The notes under the pieces are model-generated. The model saw only the letters and a list, made by a program, of their open reading frames with translations, had not been told where the DNA came from and did no database searches. Of a stretch of 64,000 nt of DNA, positions 1 through 8,726 are shown one piece after another. A program made the translations under genes and the position numbers. This stretch comes from Accumulibacter sp. (GTDB taxonomy: Bacteria > Pseudomonadota > Gammaproteobacteria > Burkholderiales > Rhodocyclaceae), in NCBI RefSeq assembly GCF_029255285.1, contig NZ_JAPUVI010000022.1:62001-126000 (forward strand), written 5' to 3'. Position 1 is the first letter of the stretch, and each line of letters begins with the position of its first letter.

Positions 1-390
1 ATCGCCAAACGTTTGATGGACTATGGCTTTCACGCCCCGACGGTAAGCTTCCCGGTTGCCGGAACGATGATGGTCGAGCCGACCGAATCCGAATCGAAGA
101 GCGAACTCGACCGTTTCATCGCCGCCATGGTCGGCATCCGCAACGAAATCCGGCAGATCGAGCTCGGGCACTGGCCGGCTGACGACAACCCCTTGAAGAA
201 CGCCCCGCATACCCAGGCGGACATTGTCGACGCTCACTGGCAACGGCCCTACAGCCGTCAGGAGGCGGTTTTCCCCTTGCCACACGTGGCGGCGAACAAG
301 TTCTGGCCAAGCGTCAACCGCATCGACGACGTCTATGGCGACCGCCACCTGTTCTGCGCCTGCGTGCCGATGACCGACGAGCATCACTAA
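1..390 (+). CDS. gcvP: Glycine dehydrogenase (decarboxylating), C-terminal part
   Basis: This is the C-terminal 129 residues of the P protein of the glycine cleavage system, which decarboxylates glycine on pyridoxal phosphate and passes the aminomethyl group to the lipoylated H protein. The reading frame is open from the first base, so the gene begins before the window and the PLP lysine lies outside it. The visible part matches the family C-terminus: a [11 protein letters not shown]-like strand, the [11 protein letters not shown] segment (the typical signature close to the end), and the closing tail with [14 protein letters not shown]. It ends at a TAA 30 bp before the glutathione peroxidase gene. 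The identification is firm. Whether gcvT and gcvH are adjacent upstream cannot be seen. Confidence 0.95.
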   Translation: MAKRLMDYGFHAPTVSFPVAGTMMVEPTESESKSELDRFIAAMVGIRNEIRQIELGHWPADDNPLKNAPHTQADIVDAHWQRPYSRQEAVFPLPHVAANKFWPSVNRIDDVYGDRHLFCACVPMTDEHH

Positions 391-420
391 GACCGAGACC
401 ACACCACAGGAGGCACCACC

Positions 421-903
421 ATGACCGCAGCGCTGTACGAGATAAGCGCCGAGCGTCTCGAAGGAGGCAGCGAATCGCTCGCCGACTACGCCGGCAAAGT
501 TCTGCTCATCGTCAACACCGCCAGCCAGTGCGGCTTCACGCCGCAATACGAAGGTCTCGAAGCGCTCTACCAGCGCTATCGCGAGCGCGGTTTCGTCGTC
601 CTCGGGTTTCCGTGCAACCAGTTCGGCGCACAGGAGCCGGGCGAGGCGGAGGAAATCGCTTCCTTCTGCCAGAAAAACTACGGCGTCACCTTCCCGATGT
701 TCGCCAAAGTCGAGGTCAACGGCGACGCCGCGCATCCGCTGTATCAGTATCTCAAGAAGGCGGCGCCCGGCCTTCTCGGCAGCGAAGGGATCAAATGGAA
801 CTTCACCAAGTTTCTGGTCGGTCGGGACGGCAAAGTTAAGGAGCGCTATGCGCCGGCCACCACTCCGGAGACCTTGGCCCGCCACATCGAGGAATTGCTT
901 TGA
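421..903 (+). CDS. Glutathione peroxidase family protein (Cys type, probably thioredoxin-dependent)
   Basis: A 160-residue peroxidase of the GPx/BtuE family, which reduces hydrogen peroxide or organic hydroperoxides in the cytoplasm. The peroxidatic cysteine is Cys37 in the SQCGFT motif, in the place of selenocysteine. The catalytic tetrad is complete, with Gln71 in NQFGAQEP and Trp126-Asn127 in KWNF. Cys83 (IASFC) sits where thioredoxin-dependent members carry the resolving cysteine, so thioredoxin rather than glutathione is the likelier reductant; this is an inference from family knowledge. The length is typical and there is no signal peptide. The ATG is preceded by a strong AGGAGG-like ribosome site at about 409-414. 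Confidence 0.93.
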   Translation: MTAALYEISAERLEGGSESLADYAGKVLLIVNTASQCGFTPQYEGLEALYQRYRERGFVVLGFPCNQFGAQEPGEAEEIASFCQKNYGVTFPMFAKVEVNGDAAHPLYQYLKKAAPGLLGSEGIKWNFTKFLVGRDGKVKERYAPATTPETLARHIEELL

Positions 904-969
904 CGACTGGACGGCAGACGCGCCGGACGACCGCAGCACACGTTCCGGGCGACTCACCGCCCGCCGTCG

Positions 970-1560
970 ATGCCTGAGCCCGACTACAGCGCCATGCTCC
1001 GCTGGCCGAACGTGCCCGCCTGCTACGGCTGGCTGTCGCTCGACCGACGCGGCCGCTGGCGGCTGCGTGGCGAGCCGGTCAGTCATCGCGGCCTGAACGA
1101 TTTCCTTGGCCGGCAATATGCACACGACGAACGAGGCAACTACTTCGTCCAGAATGGCCCGCAAAGGGTATTCGTCGAGCTCGAGTATACGCCGTGGGTG
1201 CTTCGCCTCACGGCCGACAACGCGCTCGAAACGCACGTCGGTGAAGTGGTCGTCGAGTTGCGCGGCGCGGCGCTCGACGAGGATGGGAGCCTGCTGCTCG
1301 AAATCCCGGACGGCATCGCGCTGCTCTCGGACCGCGATCTGCCCGTCTTGCTCGGCCACCTGCGCTTGGCGAATGGCGAACCCGCTGACGACGCCGCGCT
1401 GCTCGCGTTCCTCGACCAGCCCGACGCCACGGCCAATGCGCTGACCTTCGTCTGGCATGGAAATCGCTTCCCGCTTAGCGCGCTGCGCCGCTCGGCGGTC
1501 GCCGGGCGCTACCGTTTCGTCGCCTCGCCGCAAAGCGCTGCCGCCGAAACCCGGCCGTGA
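970..1560 (+). CDS. Conserved protein of unknown function (betaproteobacterial DUF)
   Basis: A 196-residue soluble protein without signal peptide or membrane segments. The N-terminal part (about residues 10-30) carries WPNVPACYGWLSLD followed by a GRWRLRG strand. I recognise this as a conserved uncharacterised family found mainly in Betaproteobacteria, usually annotated only by a DUF number. Aromatic and charged residues alternate through residues 60-120, which suggests a beta-rich fold. It begins 67 bp after the peroxidase gene on the same strand, but no strong ribosome site is visible. No function can be assigned. That it is a genuine gene is fairly sure because of its length, composition and family resemblance. 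Confidence 0.75.
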   Translation: MPEPDYSAMLRWPNVPACYGWLSLDRRGRWRLRGEPVSHRGLNDFLGRQYAHDERGNYFVQNGPQRVFVELEYTPWVLRLTADNALETHVGEVVVELRGAALDEDGSLLLEIPDGIALLSDRDLPVLLGHLRLANGEPADDAALLAFLDQPDATANALTFVWHGNRFPLSALRRSAVAGRYRFVASPQSAAAETRP

Positions 1561-1714
1561 AGCGATCGCCAGTCTCCGCTGGCCATGCCGCGCTAGTCGA
1601 AGCAGTGCGCGCGACGGGATGGACTAATTGCCCGCCTTCGCCAATAATTGCGGCCCGTTAACTACCACGCGTCCGACTGCGCAAGATCGGACCGTCTCTT
1701 CGCCGAGGTGAGTC

Positions 1715-1987
1715 ATGCGCTATCAGGTTTTCGTTGAAGAAGAGGAAGGCGCCGATGGGGCGGGGGACCTCGGCAACTTCGACAATCTGGACGACGTCTG
1801 GGAGTTCATACGCAGCCGCCTGCCAACCGGGGTCTTCAGCGATCGTCGGCTGGTCTGGGTCAAGGACCGCGAAGCCGAGGGCGACGTATCGTTTTCCCTG
1901 ACCTCCGAACTGTGGGCCGAACACTGCGAAACGCCGCTCGCCTTTGCCCGCTGCTTCAAGATGTTTTTTTCCTTCAAGGGCAAGTAA
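1715..1987 (+). CDS. Small acidic hypothetical protein
   Basis: A 90-residue protein, strongly acidic in its first 30 residues (a run of glutamates at 8-11) and ending with aromatic and basic residues (FKMFFSFKGK). It has no signal peptide, membrane segment or recognisable motif. The start is well supported: an ATG preceded by GAGGTGAG at about 1705. It stands alone between the DUF protein and the efflux pump on the same strand. I do not recognise the family. It could be a small regulatory or adaptor protein, but nothing in the sequence shows this. Confidence 0.6.
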   Translation: MRYQVFVEEEEGADGAGDLGNFDNLDDVWEFIRSRLPTGVFSDRRLVWVKDREAEGDVSFSLTSELWAEHCETPLAFARCFKMFFSFKGK

Positions 1988-2029
1988 CCACTCCGTGCTG
2001 CCCGCGACAGGTCGCCGCGCAGGTCCGGG

Positions 2030-3250
2030 ATGAAGCTCCCGGTGGCGCCTCCGGCTCCGCCCGCGCCACCGCGCTCGCTCGGCCTGGCGTTCCTGTTGAC
2101 GACCCTGGTCGCCCTGGGCCCCTTGTCGACCGACCTCTACCTGCCGGCGCTGCCCACCCTGGCACGAGTTTTTGCCAGCGACGCGGCGGGCGTTCAACTG
2201 ACCCTGTCAGTTTTTCTCGCCGGCTTTGCCTGCGGGCAGATCTTCTACGGTCCGCTGTCCGACCGCTTCGGCCGCCGGCCGGTCATGCTGGCCGGGCTGG
2301 CGATCTATGGCGCGGCGTCGCTCGCCTGCGTGTTTGCCGACAGCATCGAAATGCTGATCTTCGCCCGCTTCGTGCAGGCGCTGGGGGCCTGCGCCGGACC
2401 GGTGCTCGGCCGCGCCATCGTGCGCGACGTCTGGGGGGCCGCGGAATCGGCGCGCATCATCGCCTACATGGGCGGCGCGATGGCGATTGCGCCGCTGCTC
2501 GGACCGACGCTTGGGGGTTTCCTGACCGTGCTCTTCGGCTGGCAGTCGAACTTCGTCGTTCTGTTGCTCGTTTCGCTGCTCCAGTTCGCGGCCGTGGTCA
2601 GCCGGCTGCGGGAAAGCAATGTGCATCGCGACCCGGCCGCCACCCAGCCGCGCCAGATGCTCGCCAACTTTCGCCGTCTGCTGGCGGACCGCCGCTACAT
2701 CGGCCATGTACTCACCTTTTCCTTCTCCTACAGCGCCTTGTTCGCCTTCATCTCGGGTTCGTCGTTCGTGCTCGCCGAACGCCACGGGCTGACGCCGCAA
2801 CTGTACGGCATCTGCTTCGGAATCGTGGTCGCCGGTTATCTTGTCGGATCGCTGGCTTCCGGCCGACTGGTCCGCCGTATGGGTGGGCAGACCCTGCTGC
2901 TTCGCGGCGCCTGGCTCGGCGCCGTCGCCGGCGCCACGATGTGGGTTCTCGAAGTCGCCGAAGCACACAGCATCAGCGCGATTCTCGGGCCGATGTTCTT
3001 CTGTACCGCAGCTACCGGGCTCGTCATGCCGAATGCCATTGCCGCGGCGCTGGCGTCCTACCCGGCCATGGCCGGTTCAGCGTCGGCCCTGATGGGTTTC
3101 TTTCAGATGACTTTAGCCGCGCTGGTCGGCATCGCCGTCGGCCACGGCCTCGCCGCCGGCGCCGGAGCGCTGGCCGCTGCCGTGGCCATCTGCACGGCGC
3201 TTACTCCTTTGTCCTACCTGGCGCTGATCGGCGTCCGCCGCTCTTCCTGA
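2030..3250 (+). CDS. Bcr/CflA family drug-resistance MFS transporter
   Basis: A 406-residue inner-membrane transporter of the major facilitator superfamily with about 12 hydrophobic segments. The Bcr/CflA (DHA1) signature is clear: the first helix ends in LSTDLYLPALP, and the loop between helices 2 and 3 carries GPLSDRFGRRPV, the conserved MFS motif A. Members export drugs such as bicyclomycin and sulfonamides, or small metabolites, in exchange for protons. The substrate here is unknown. The first 14 residues are proline-rich and the ribosome site is weak, so the exact start is less certain. No regulator gene is adjacent. Confidence 0.9.
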   Translation: MKLPVAPPAPPAPPRSLGLAFLLTTLVALGPLSTDLYLPALPTLARVFASDAAGVQLTLSVFLAGFACGQIFYGPLSDRFGRRPVMLAGLAIYGAASLACVFADSIEMLIFARFVQALGACAGPVLGRAIVRDVWGAAESARIIAYMGGAMAIAPLLGPTLGGFLTVLFGWQSNFVVLLLVSLLQFAAVVSRLRESNVHRDPAATQPRQMLANFRRLLADRRYIGHVLTFSFSYSALFAFISGSSFVLAERHGLTPQLYGICFGIVVAGYLVGSLASGRLVRRMGGQTLLLRGAWLGAVAGATMWVLEVAEAHSISAILGPMFFCTAATGLVMPNAIAAALASYPAMAGSASALMGFFQMTLAALVGIAVGHGLAAGAGALAAAVAICTALTPLSYLALIGVRRSS

Positions 3251-3413
3251 CGGCAATGAACTCGAGGTCAGGCGAACGCTCAGGACATTCCGGACGGCGC
3301 TGCGTCGGCACTCGGCGGCCGGCGGTAGCGCCGGATTCGGCTAACATGAGCGCCAGCCGCCCGCTACCCGCTCCGGCCGGAAGTCGGGCGCGATGCTTCA
3401 TCGATGGGGAGGG

Positions 3414-4421
3414 ATGACCTTGCTAGCCAGAGAAACCACACCCAGCGCGATCGTCAGGTATCTCGATCAATACGTCGTCGGCCAGGAGGAAGCGAAGAAG
3501 GTTCTCGCCGTCGCCGTGTACTCGCACTACCGCAAGATCGCCACCTTTCAAAAGGAGCGGGGAAGCATCGCAAAAAGCAACATCCTGCTCGTCGGACCGT
3601 CGGGCACCGGCAAGACACTGCTCTGCGACACCTTGTCGAGAATGCTCGGCGTTCCCTTCGTGACCGCCGATGCGACTTCACTGGCCCAGACCAAGTACGT
3701 CAATGAAGAAATCGAAGCGGTCTTGCAGAGGCTGCTCGACAAGGCCGACGGGAGCGTCGACCAGGCCCAGCACGGGATCATCTTCATCGACGAGATCGAC
3801 AAGCTGAAGGCGACGAACACGTCGGCGCGAGCAATTTCCGGCGAAAGCGTGCAGCACGCGCTGCTCAAGATCATGGAAGGCGCGCCGGTCAAGCTGAAGA
3901 ACGAACGCTACATCGATACCAGCAACATCCTCTTCATTTGCGGCGGCGCGTTCGTCGGTCTCGAGAACATCATGGCCAAAACGCATGGTTTCGGTTTCAT
4001 CGCCACCTCGGGCGACGACAACCAGAACATCCTCGACCGACTCAACAAGCGCGTGAAACCGACCGATCTCTTCGAGTTCGGGCTGATTCCCGAATTCACG
4101 GGCCGCCTGCCGGTGATCGCCAACCTGCACCCGCTAAGCAAGGCCATGCTGGTCAGCATCATGAGCTTGCCGAAGAACTCGATCTATCGGCAATACATCG
4201 AGATCTTCCGTGGCGAAGGCGTCGAACTACGCATCAGTCAGCGAGTCTTCGAGCAGATTGCCGAAATCGCCATCGAGTACAAAACCGGAGCACGCAGCCT
4301 GCGTGGCATTTTCGAGGAACTGATCACACCAATTCTCTACGTCGTGCCGGACGATCGCGGCATCGGCCGGGTCGAAATCCGCTCCTTGTTCGAGGACGCT
4401 CGCCTTGTCCGAAGAGACTGA
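3414..4421 (+). CDS. ClpX-like AAA+ ATPase lacking the N-terminal zinc-binding domain
   Basis: A 335-residue AAA+ unfoldase closely related to ClpX. It has Walker A GPSGTGKT (residues 61-68), Walker B IIFIDEIDK (near 123), the GLIPEFTGRLPV segment, and the C-terminal subdomain with TGARSLRGIFEELI. ClpX itself is about 420 residues and starts with a Cys4 zinc domain that binds substrates and adaptors; that domain is absent here. The ClpP-docking IGF tripeptide region reads HGFGFIATS, so docking may persist in altered form (FGF). The start was set at 3414 because GGGGAGGG lies just before it; an in-frame ATG exists at 3393. The 3' end overlaps the next gene by 17 bp, suggesting co-translation. 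It is likely a paralogue rather than the housekeeping clpX. Confidence 0.85.
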   Translation: MTLLARETTPSAIVRYLDQYVVGQEEAKKVLAVAVYSHYRKIATFQKERGSIAKSNILLVGPSGTGKTLLCDTLSRMLGVPFVTADATSLAQTKYVNEEIEAVLQRLLDKADGSVDQAQHGIIFIDEIDKLKATNTSARAISGESVQHALLKIMEGAPVKLKNERYIDTSNILFICGGAFVGLENIMAKTHGFGFIATSGDDNQNILDRLNKRVKPTDLFEFGLIPEFTGRLPVIANLHPLSKAMLVSIMSLPKNSIYRQYIEIFRGEGVELRISQRVFEQIAEIAIEYKTGARSLRGIFEELITPILYVVPDDRGIGRVEIRSLFEDARLVRRD

Positions 4422-5289
4422 ACGCGCGTCGCCAGCGACGCCCTTGGCCGACGCGTTTCACCGCGCCGGCAGTGTGTGCCATCCAATCGTCCGGCTGGCC
4501 GGCGCGGCGACGCGCGTCGTGCTCATCGCTTATCTGATCATTTGCGGCGGAGTCAGCATGTTCCAGGATCAACTCCTCTACTTCCCAGAGCCGGCCACGC
4601 TGGCCGATATGCTTTCCGGCCGCCAGTCAGCGTGGCCGACCGGCGGCGACTTCCGCGGCCTGCTAAGCGAAGCGGATGGCCCGGCGCGCGCCACGGCGAT
4701 CATCTTTCACGGCAACGCCGGACACGCCGGACACCGCGGCTTCTACGCCGGCATACTCAACCGTCTGGGCTTGCGCGTGATTCTCGCCGAGTACCCGGCC
4801 TACGGCCCGCGTGCCGGCGAGCTCGGCGAAACGAGTCTGGTCGCCGACGCCGAGCGGACGATCGCCCTCACCCGCCGCCAGTACGCCGGACCGCTGCTGC
4901 TCATCGGCGAATCGCTCGGCGCAGGCGTTGCCGCGGCAGCCGGCGCGCGACAACGTGATGCGATCGCCGGCCTGCTGTTGATCACTCCCTGGGACCGCCT
5001 CGAACAGGTGGCCAGCCACCACTACCCGCTGCTGCCCGTCAAGTGGCTGTTGCGCGACCGTTACGACAGCGTCAGCCACCTGGCCACCTTCGGCCGGCCG
5101 GTGCTGATCGCCATTGCCGGTGAAGACCGCATCGTCCCGCCGCACTTCGGCCGGGCGCTTTACGACGCGCTGGCCGAACCCAAAAGGCTGGCGCTCATCC
5201 CGGGCGCCGGACACAACGACTGGTTCGATCGTCTCGACGACGCCTGGTGGCGCCAGACGATCGATTTTTTGTTGGCCGGCGGCCACTGA
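4405..5289 (+). CDS. Membrane-anchored alpha/beta hydrolase
   Basis: A 294-residue serine hydrolase with an N-terminal hydrophobic segment (about residues 34-52) that probably anchors it in the inner membrane, followed by an alpha/beta-hydrolase domain. Visible features are the oxyanion region IIFHGNAGH, the nucleophile elbow GESLG with Ser170, an acidic residue in GEDRIVPP (about 241), and His270 in GAGHNDWF. This layout resembles the BEM46/YfhR-like group of small membrane hydrolases whose substrates are unknown. The start is a TTG inside the end of the ClpX-like gene. The first ATG (4558) would remove the membrane segment, so TTG is preferred. Tight coupling with the ClpX paralogue suggests a shared role that I cannot name. 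Confidence 0.8.
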   Translation: MSEETERASPATPLADAFHRAGSVCHPIVRLAGAATRVVLIAYLIICGGVSMFQDQLLYFPEPATLADMLSGRQSAWPTGGDFRGLLSEADGPARATAIIFHGNAGHAGHRGFYAGILNRLGLRVILAEYPAYGPRAGELGETSLVADAERTIALTRRQYAGPLLLIGESLGAGVAAAAGARQRDAIAGLLLITPWDRLEQVASHHYPLLPVKWLLRDRYDSVSHLATFGRPVLIAIAGEDRIVPPHFGRALYDALAEPKRLALIPGAGHNDWFDRLDDAWWRQTIDFLLAGGH

Positions 5290-5419
5290 AGCGCCGCCAC
5301 CGCGCCGCCTCCAGCCCTCCTGAACCGGCGGCCTGGACGAGAGGCCGCTTGATCCGCTCAACCTTTTCCCACGTGCGACCGTTAATGGAAACAAGAGCCT
5401 CGCTCTGCGGAGAACTGCC

Positions 5420-5677
5420 ATGATGCACACCTGCACGGATCGCACCGATCTCGACGAACTGATCGGCAACCAACACTGGGACGGACAACACCTGCTTTTC
5501 CACTATGGCCCGCTGGCGCAGGCCATGAAAGGTGGCGAGGAGCTGATTCTGGAACATAGCGAGACGCTGTCGCCGCTGTTGCGGGCAAAGGTGGGCTTCC
5601 TGCTCGGCGACCTCTTCATCGACGACACCTCCGAGCTGATCCATCCGCACGACGGTTTCCGGTTGACGCTGAGGTGA
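5420..5677 (+). CDS. Small protein resembling an isolated fragment of a CobS/MoxR-type AAA domain
   Basis: An 85-residue protein with a good ribosome site (GGAG at about 5407) and an ATG-ATG start. Residues 30-85 follow the pattern GPLAQAMKGG, then LILEHSETL, then LFIDDTSELIHPHDGFRL. That resembles the Walker B to sensor-1 stretch of CobS/MoxR-like ATPases, where family members read GPLxxAMxxG, LLLNEID and xxxEVIxPHPxFRF. The Walker B Asp/Glu pair is not intact and no Walker A is present, so it cannot be an ATPase alone. It may be a relic domain that became a separate small protein, or the likeness may be coincidental. The assignment is inference from motif spacing only. Confidence 0.5.
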   Translation: MMHTCTDRTDLDELIGNQHWDGQHLLFHYGPLAQAMKGGEELILEHSETLSPLLRAKVGFLLGDLFIDDTSELIHPHDGFRLTLR

Positions 5678-5752
5678 ACGAGCGCGGGCGCGGACGTGAG
5701 CCACCCGCCACCCGCCACCCGCCAACGGCAATCTTGCGCAACCGTGCGCCCA

Positions 5753-6364
5753 TCAGCGCGGCTTGTCCGCGCTCCCCTCGAGACTCCCGAGTTCGGCGCA
5801 GGTGTTGATATTGACGAAGGCCTCGGGCTGATCGTCGAAAGCCACCTCGACCCTCGGCAGCGTCGCCTGCCATTGCTCCACGCGGCGCCCGCCAGCGGCG
5901 AGAAACGCACTCAGGCCTGGCAACACCCGACGCCGACAGAGGCAGAATACGGGTTGCGACCGGGCGTTGGTACGGGCGACCGCGAGGTCGGCGCCACCGG
6001 CGGCAAGCGCGGCGTACAACCGGGCAACCAGATCGACCGGGAGAAAGGGCGAATCGCAAGGCACTATCGCCAGCAGCGGGTGAGCCGCCGCGGCCAGAGC
6101 GGCGTCCAGGGCGGCGAGGGGACCGGCGAAACCGGGGAGGCGGTCGGGCACGACACGGTAGCCGAAAGCGGCGTAGCGCTCGCGGTTACGATTGGCGCTG
6201 ACCAGCAGTTCGTCGACCTGTGGCGCCAGACGCTCGAGCACCCAGGCGACCAGCGGGCGGCCGCGATATTCCTGCAATCCCTTGTCGGCACCGCCCATGC
6301 GGCGCCCGCGCCCGCCGGCGAGAACGACTCCCGCGATCGACACGTCTGCGGCCTCCCGGTTCAT
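5753..6364 (-). CDS. mobA: Molybdenum cofactor guanylyltransferase
   Basis: A 203-residue nucleotidyltransferase that joins GMP to molybdopterin to make the bis-MGD cofactor used by DMSO-reductase-family enzymes. The N-terminus carries the signature VVLAGGRGRRMGGADKG (about residues 13-29), followed by the conserved GFAGPLAAL and the metal-binding PCDSPFLP region. The C-terminus keeps FVNINTCAEL, the family's usual closing NINTPEEL-like motif. The start was placed at the ATG at 6364; an upstream in-frame start at 6400 would add 12 residues that do not fit the family. It lies on the minus strand facing the prkA operon. No other molybdenum genes are adjacent. Confidence 0.92.
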   Translation of the reverse strand: MNREAADVSIAGVVLAGGRGRRMGGADKGLQEYRGRPLVAWVLERLAPQVDELLVSANRNRERYAAFGYRVVPDRLPGFAGPLAALDAALAAAAHPLLAIVPCDSPFLPVDLVARLYAALAAGGADLAVARTNARSQPVFCLCRRRVLPGLSAFLAAGGRRVEQWQATLPRVEVAFDDQPEAFVNINTCAELGSLEGSADKPR

Positions 6365-6770
6365 GGAAAAAGCCTTGCTGTACGGCGAGTCGATAGGCAC
6401 CGGGTGCGATTCATCGGCGCCATTCTACGCCCGGCCCGAGCTTGCCGTCTGGTCAGCACTATCCGCCCTTGCCGGAAACTCCGTGCCGATCCGGGCGGTT
6501 GTCGCACGCGGCCGGGAAGCGGCTGTCAAATGGACATCGGACAGAGCGCGACGACGAGCGGGCAAAGCTGGAGCGATACTTGCTTGGATTTACTTGCAGA
6601 CGAAGGCGGCCGCTGCCTCGACTCCGCGCGTGACTTGTTTTTTCCGTTTCCGACCATCGGGAGGCCGAAAAAACTATCGCCCGCCGCCAACTTTGTCGCA
6701 GAAGCTTGCCGCGTCTCGTGAGAAGGTCGTTCCCGAGCCGGGAAGTTCATAGACTTGGTAGGAGATCACC
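6365..6770. other. Intergenic region between divergent mobA and prkA
   Basis: About 400 bp without a convincing gene; open frames on both strands have no family likeness. It must contain the promoters of mobA (minus) and prkA (plus). The only visible structure is an inverted repeat with GTTTTTTC at 6637-6644 and GAAAAAAC at 6667-6674, listed separately. The ribosome site of prkA (TAGGAG) is at about 6757. Confidence 0.6.
6637..6674. promoter_or_regulatory. Perfect 8-bp inverted repeat upstream of prkA
   Basis: The arms GTTTTTTC (6637-6644) and GAAAAAAC (6667-6674) are exact inverted repeats separated by 22 bp, about 100 bp before the prkA start. It could be a protein-binding site or a weak hairpin. 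Homopolymer-rich arms can arise by chance, so confidence is low. Confidence 0.25.
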
Positions 6771-8693
6771 ATGGACATCGTCAGTCATTTTGCCGCCCGT
6801 TTCGATCGTACTCGCGAGGAAGAGCTTTCACTGGAAGACTATCTCGCGGTGTGCAAGCAGGATTCTCTGAGCTACGCCAGCGCCGCCGAACGCATGCTGC
6901 GCGCGATCGGCGAACCGCAGACGGTAGACACCCGCAACGACCCGCGGCTATCGCGTCTGTTTGCCAACAAGGTGATCCGGATTTATCCGGCGTTTGCCGA
7001 GTTCTACGGCCTCGAAGAGGCCATCGAGCAGGTCGTCAGCTACTTCCGCCATGCGGCGCAAGGGCTGGAAGAGAGGAAGCAGATTCTCTACCTGCTCGGC
7101 CCGGTCGGCGGCGGCAAGAGTTCGATCGCCGAGCGGCTGAAGGCGCTGATGCAGGAGGTGCCGTTCTACGCGATCAAGGGGTCGCCGGTCAACGAGTCGC
7201 CACTGGGTCTTTTCGACGCCGACGAGGATGGCGCCATCCTGGAGAAGGACTACGGCATTCCGCGCCGTTACCTCAACCGCATCCTCTCGCCGTGGGCCGT
7301 CAAGCGGCTGGAGGAATTCGGCGGCGACATCCGCCGCTTCCGGGTCGTCAAGCGCTACCCGAGCGTCCTCAGACAGATCGCCATCGCCAAGACCGAGCCC
7401 GGCGACGAAAACAACCAGGACATCTCGAGCCTGGTCGGCAAGGTTGACATCCGCAAGCTCGAAACCTATGCCCAGGACGATCCCGATGCCTACAGCTTTT
7501 CCGGTGGGCTGTGCCTCGCCAACCAGGGCCTGCTCGAATTCGTCGAAATGTTCAAGGCACCGATCAAGGTTCTGCACCCGCTGCTGACCGCCACCCAGGA
7601 AGGCAACTTCAAGGGCACCGAAGGTTTCGGCGCGATCCCCTTCGACGGGGTCGTCCTCGCCCACTCGAACGAGAGCGAATGGAAAGCCTTTCGCAACAAC
7701 AAGAACAACGAAGCCTTCCTGGACCGCATCTACATCGTCAAGGTTCCTTACTGTCTGCGCGTTTCCGAGGAAGTCAAGATCTACGAGAAGCTGCTGCGCG
7801 GCTCGTCGCTGGCCGAAGCCATCTGCGCGCCGGGCACCCTGAAGCTCATGGCCCAGTTCGCCGTGCTCACGCGCCTCAAGGAACCGGAAAACTCGAGCCT
7901 CTATTCGAAGATGCTGGTCTACGACGGGGAAAGCCTGAAGGACACCGATCCGCGGGCCAAGAGCTATCAGGAGTACCGCGACTACGCCGGCGTCGATGAA
8001 GGCATGAGCGGCATCTCGACGCGCTTCGCTTTCAAGATCCTCAGCAAGGTGTTCAACTTCGACTCGGCCGAGGTCGCCGCCAACCCGGTGCATCTGATGT
8101 ACGTGCTCGAACAACAGATCGGGCGCGAGCAGTTCCCGGCCGAAGCGGAGGCCAAGTATCTCTCGTTCATCAAGGAACACCTGTCGCTGCGCTACGCCGA
8201 GTTCATCGGCAAGGAAATCCAGACGGCCTATCTGGAAAGCTACAGCGAATACGGCCAGAACATTTTCGACCGCTACGTCACCTACGCCGACTACTGGATC
8301 CAGGATCAGGAGTATCGGGACACCGACACCGGCGAAGTCTTCGACCGCGCGGCGCTCAACGCCGAACTCGAGAAGATCGAAAAACCGGCCGGCATCGCCA
8401 ACCCGAAGGACTTCCGCAACGAGATCGTCAACTTCGTTCTGCGCGCGCGCGCCAACAACCAGGGCAAGAATCCGCTGTGGACGAGCTACGAAAAACTGCG
8501 CACGGTGATCGAGAAGAAGATGTTCTCGAACACCGAAGAACTGCTACCGGTGATCAGCTTCAACGCCAAGGCCAGCGCCGACGACGTGAAGAAGCACGAG
8601 GACTTCGTCAACCGGATGGTGAACAAGGGCTATACCGCGAAGCAGGTGCGCTTGCTCTGCGAGTGGTATCTGCGCGTGCGCAAGAATTCGTGA
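6771..8693 (+). CDS. prkA: PrkA family serine protein kinase (YeaG)
   Basis: A 640-residue protein of the PrkA/YeaG family, with an AAA-like ATPase core and a C-terminal kinase-like domain. YeaG in Escherichia coli acts in nitrogen-starvation and stationary-phase responses, and PrkA in Bacillus in sporulation. The P-loop is GPVGGGKSS at residues 110-118. The region around PKDFRNEIVNFVLRAR and the C-terminal VNRMVNKGYTAKQVRLL tail are family signatures. The length matches the usual 640-645. The start has a clear TAGGAG ribosome site. It is the first gene of an operon with yeaH and spoVR, the conserved arrangement of this stress module in Proteobacteria. Confidence 0.95.
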   Translation: MDIVSHFAARFDRTREEELSLEDYLAVCKQDSLSYASAAERMLRAIGEPQTVDTRNDPRLSRLFANKVIRIYPAFAEFYGLEEAIEQVVSYFRHAAQGLEERKQILYLLGPVGGGKSSIAERLKALMQEVPFYAIKGSPVNESPLGLFDADEDGAILEKDYGIPRRYLNRILSPWAVKRLEEFGGDIRRFRVVKRYPSVLRQIAIAKTEPGDENNQDISSLVGKVDIRKLETYAQDDPDAYSFSGGLCLANQGLLEFVEMFKAPIKVLHPLLTATQEGNFKGTEGFGAIPFDGVVLAHSNESEWKAFRNNKNNEAFLDRIYIVKVPYCLRVSEEVKIYEKLLRGSSLAEAICAPGTLKLMAQFAVLTRLKEPENSSLYSKMLVYDGESLKDTDPRAKSYQEYRDYAGVDEGMSGISTRFAFKILSKVFNFDSAEVAANPVHLMYVLEQQIGREQFPAEAEAKYLSFIKEHLSLRYAEFIGKEIQTAYLESYSEYGQNIFDRYVTYADYWIQDQEYRDTDTGEVFDRAALNAELEKIEKPAGIANPKDFRNEIVNFVLRARANNQGKNPLWTSYEKLRTVIEKKMFSNTEELLPVISFNAKASADDVKKHEDFVNRMVNKGYTAKQVRLLCEWYLRVRKNS

Positions 8694-8726
8694 CCCGGAG
8701 TCGACGAGCTGCCTGGAGGACACCCC

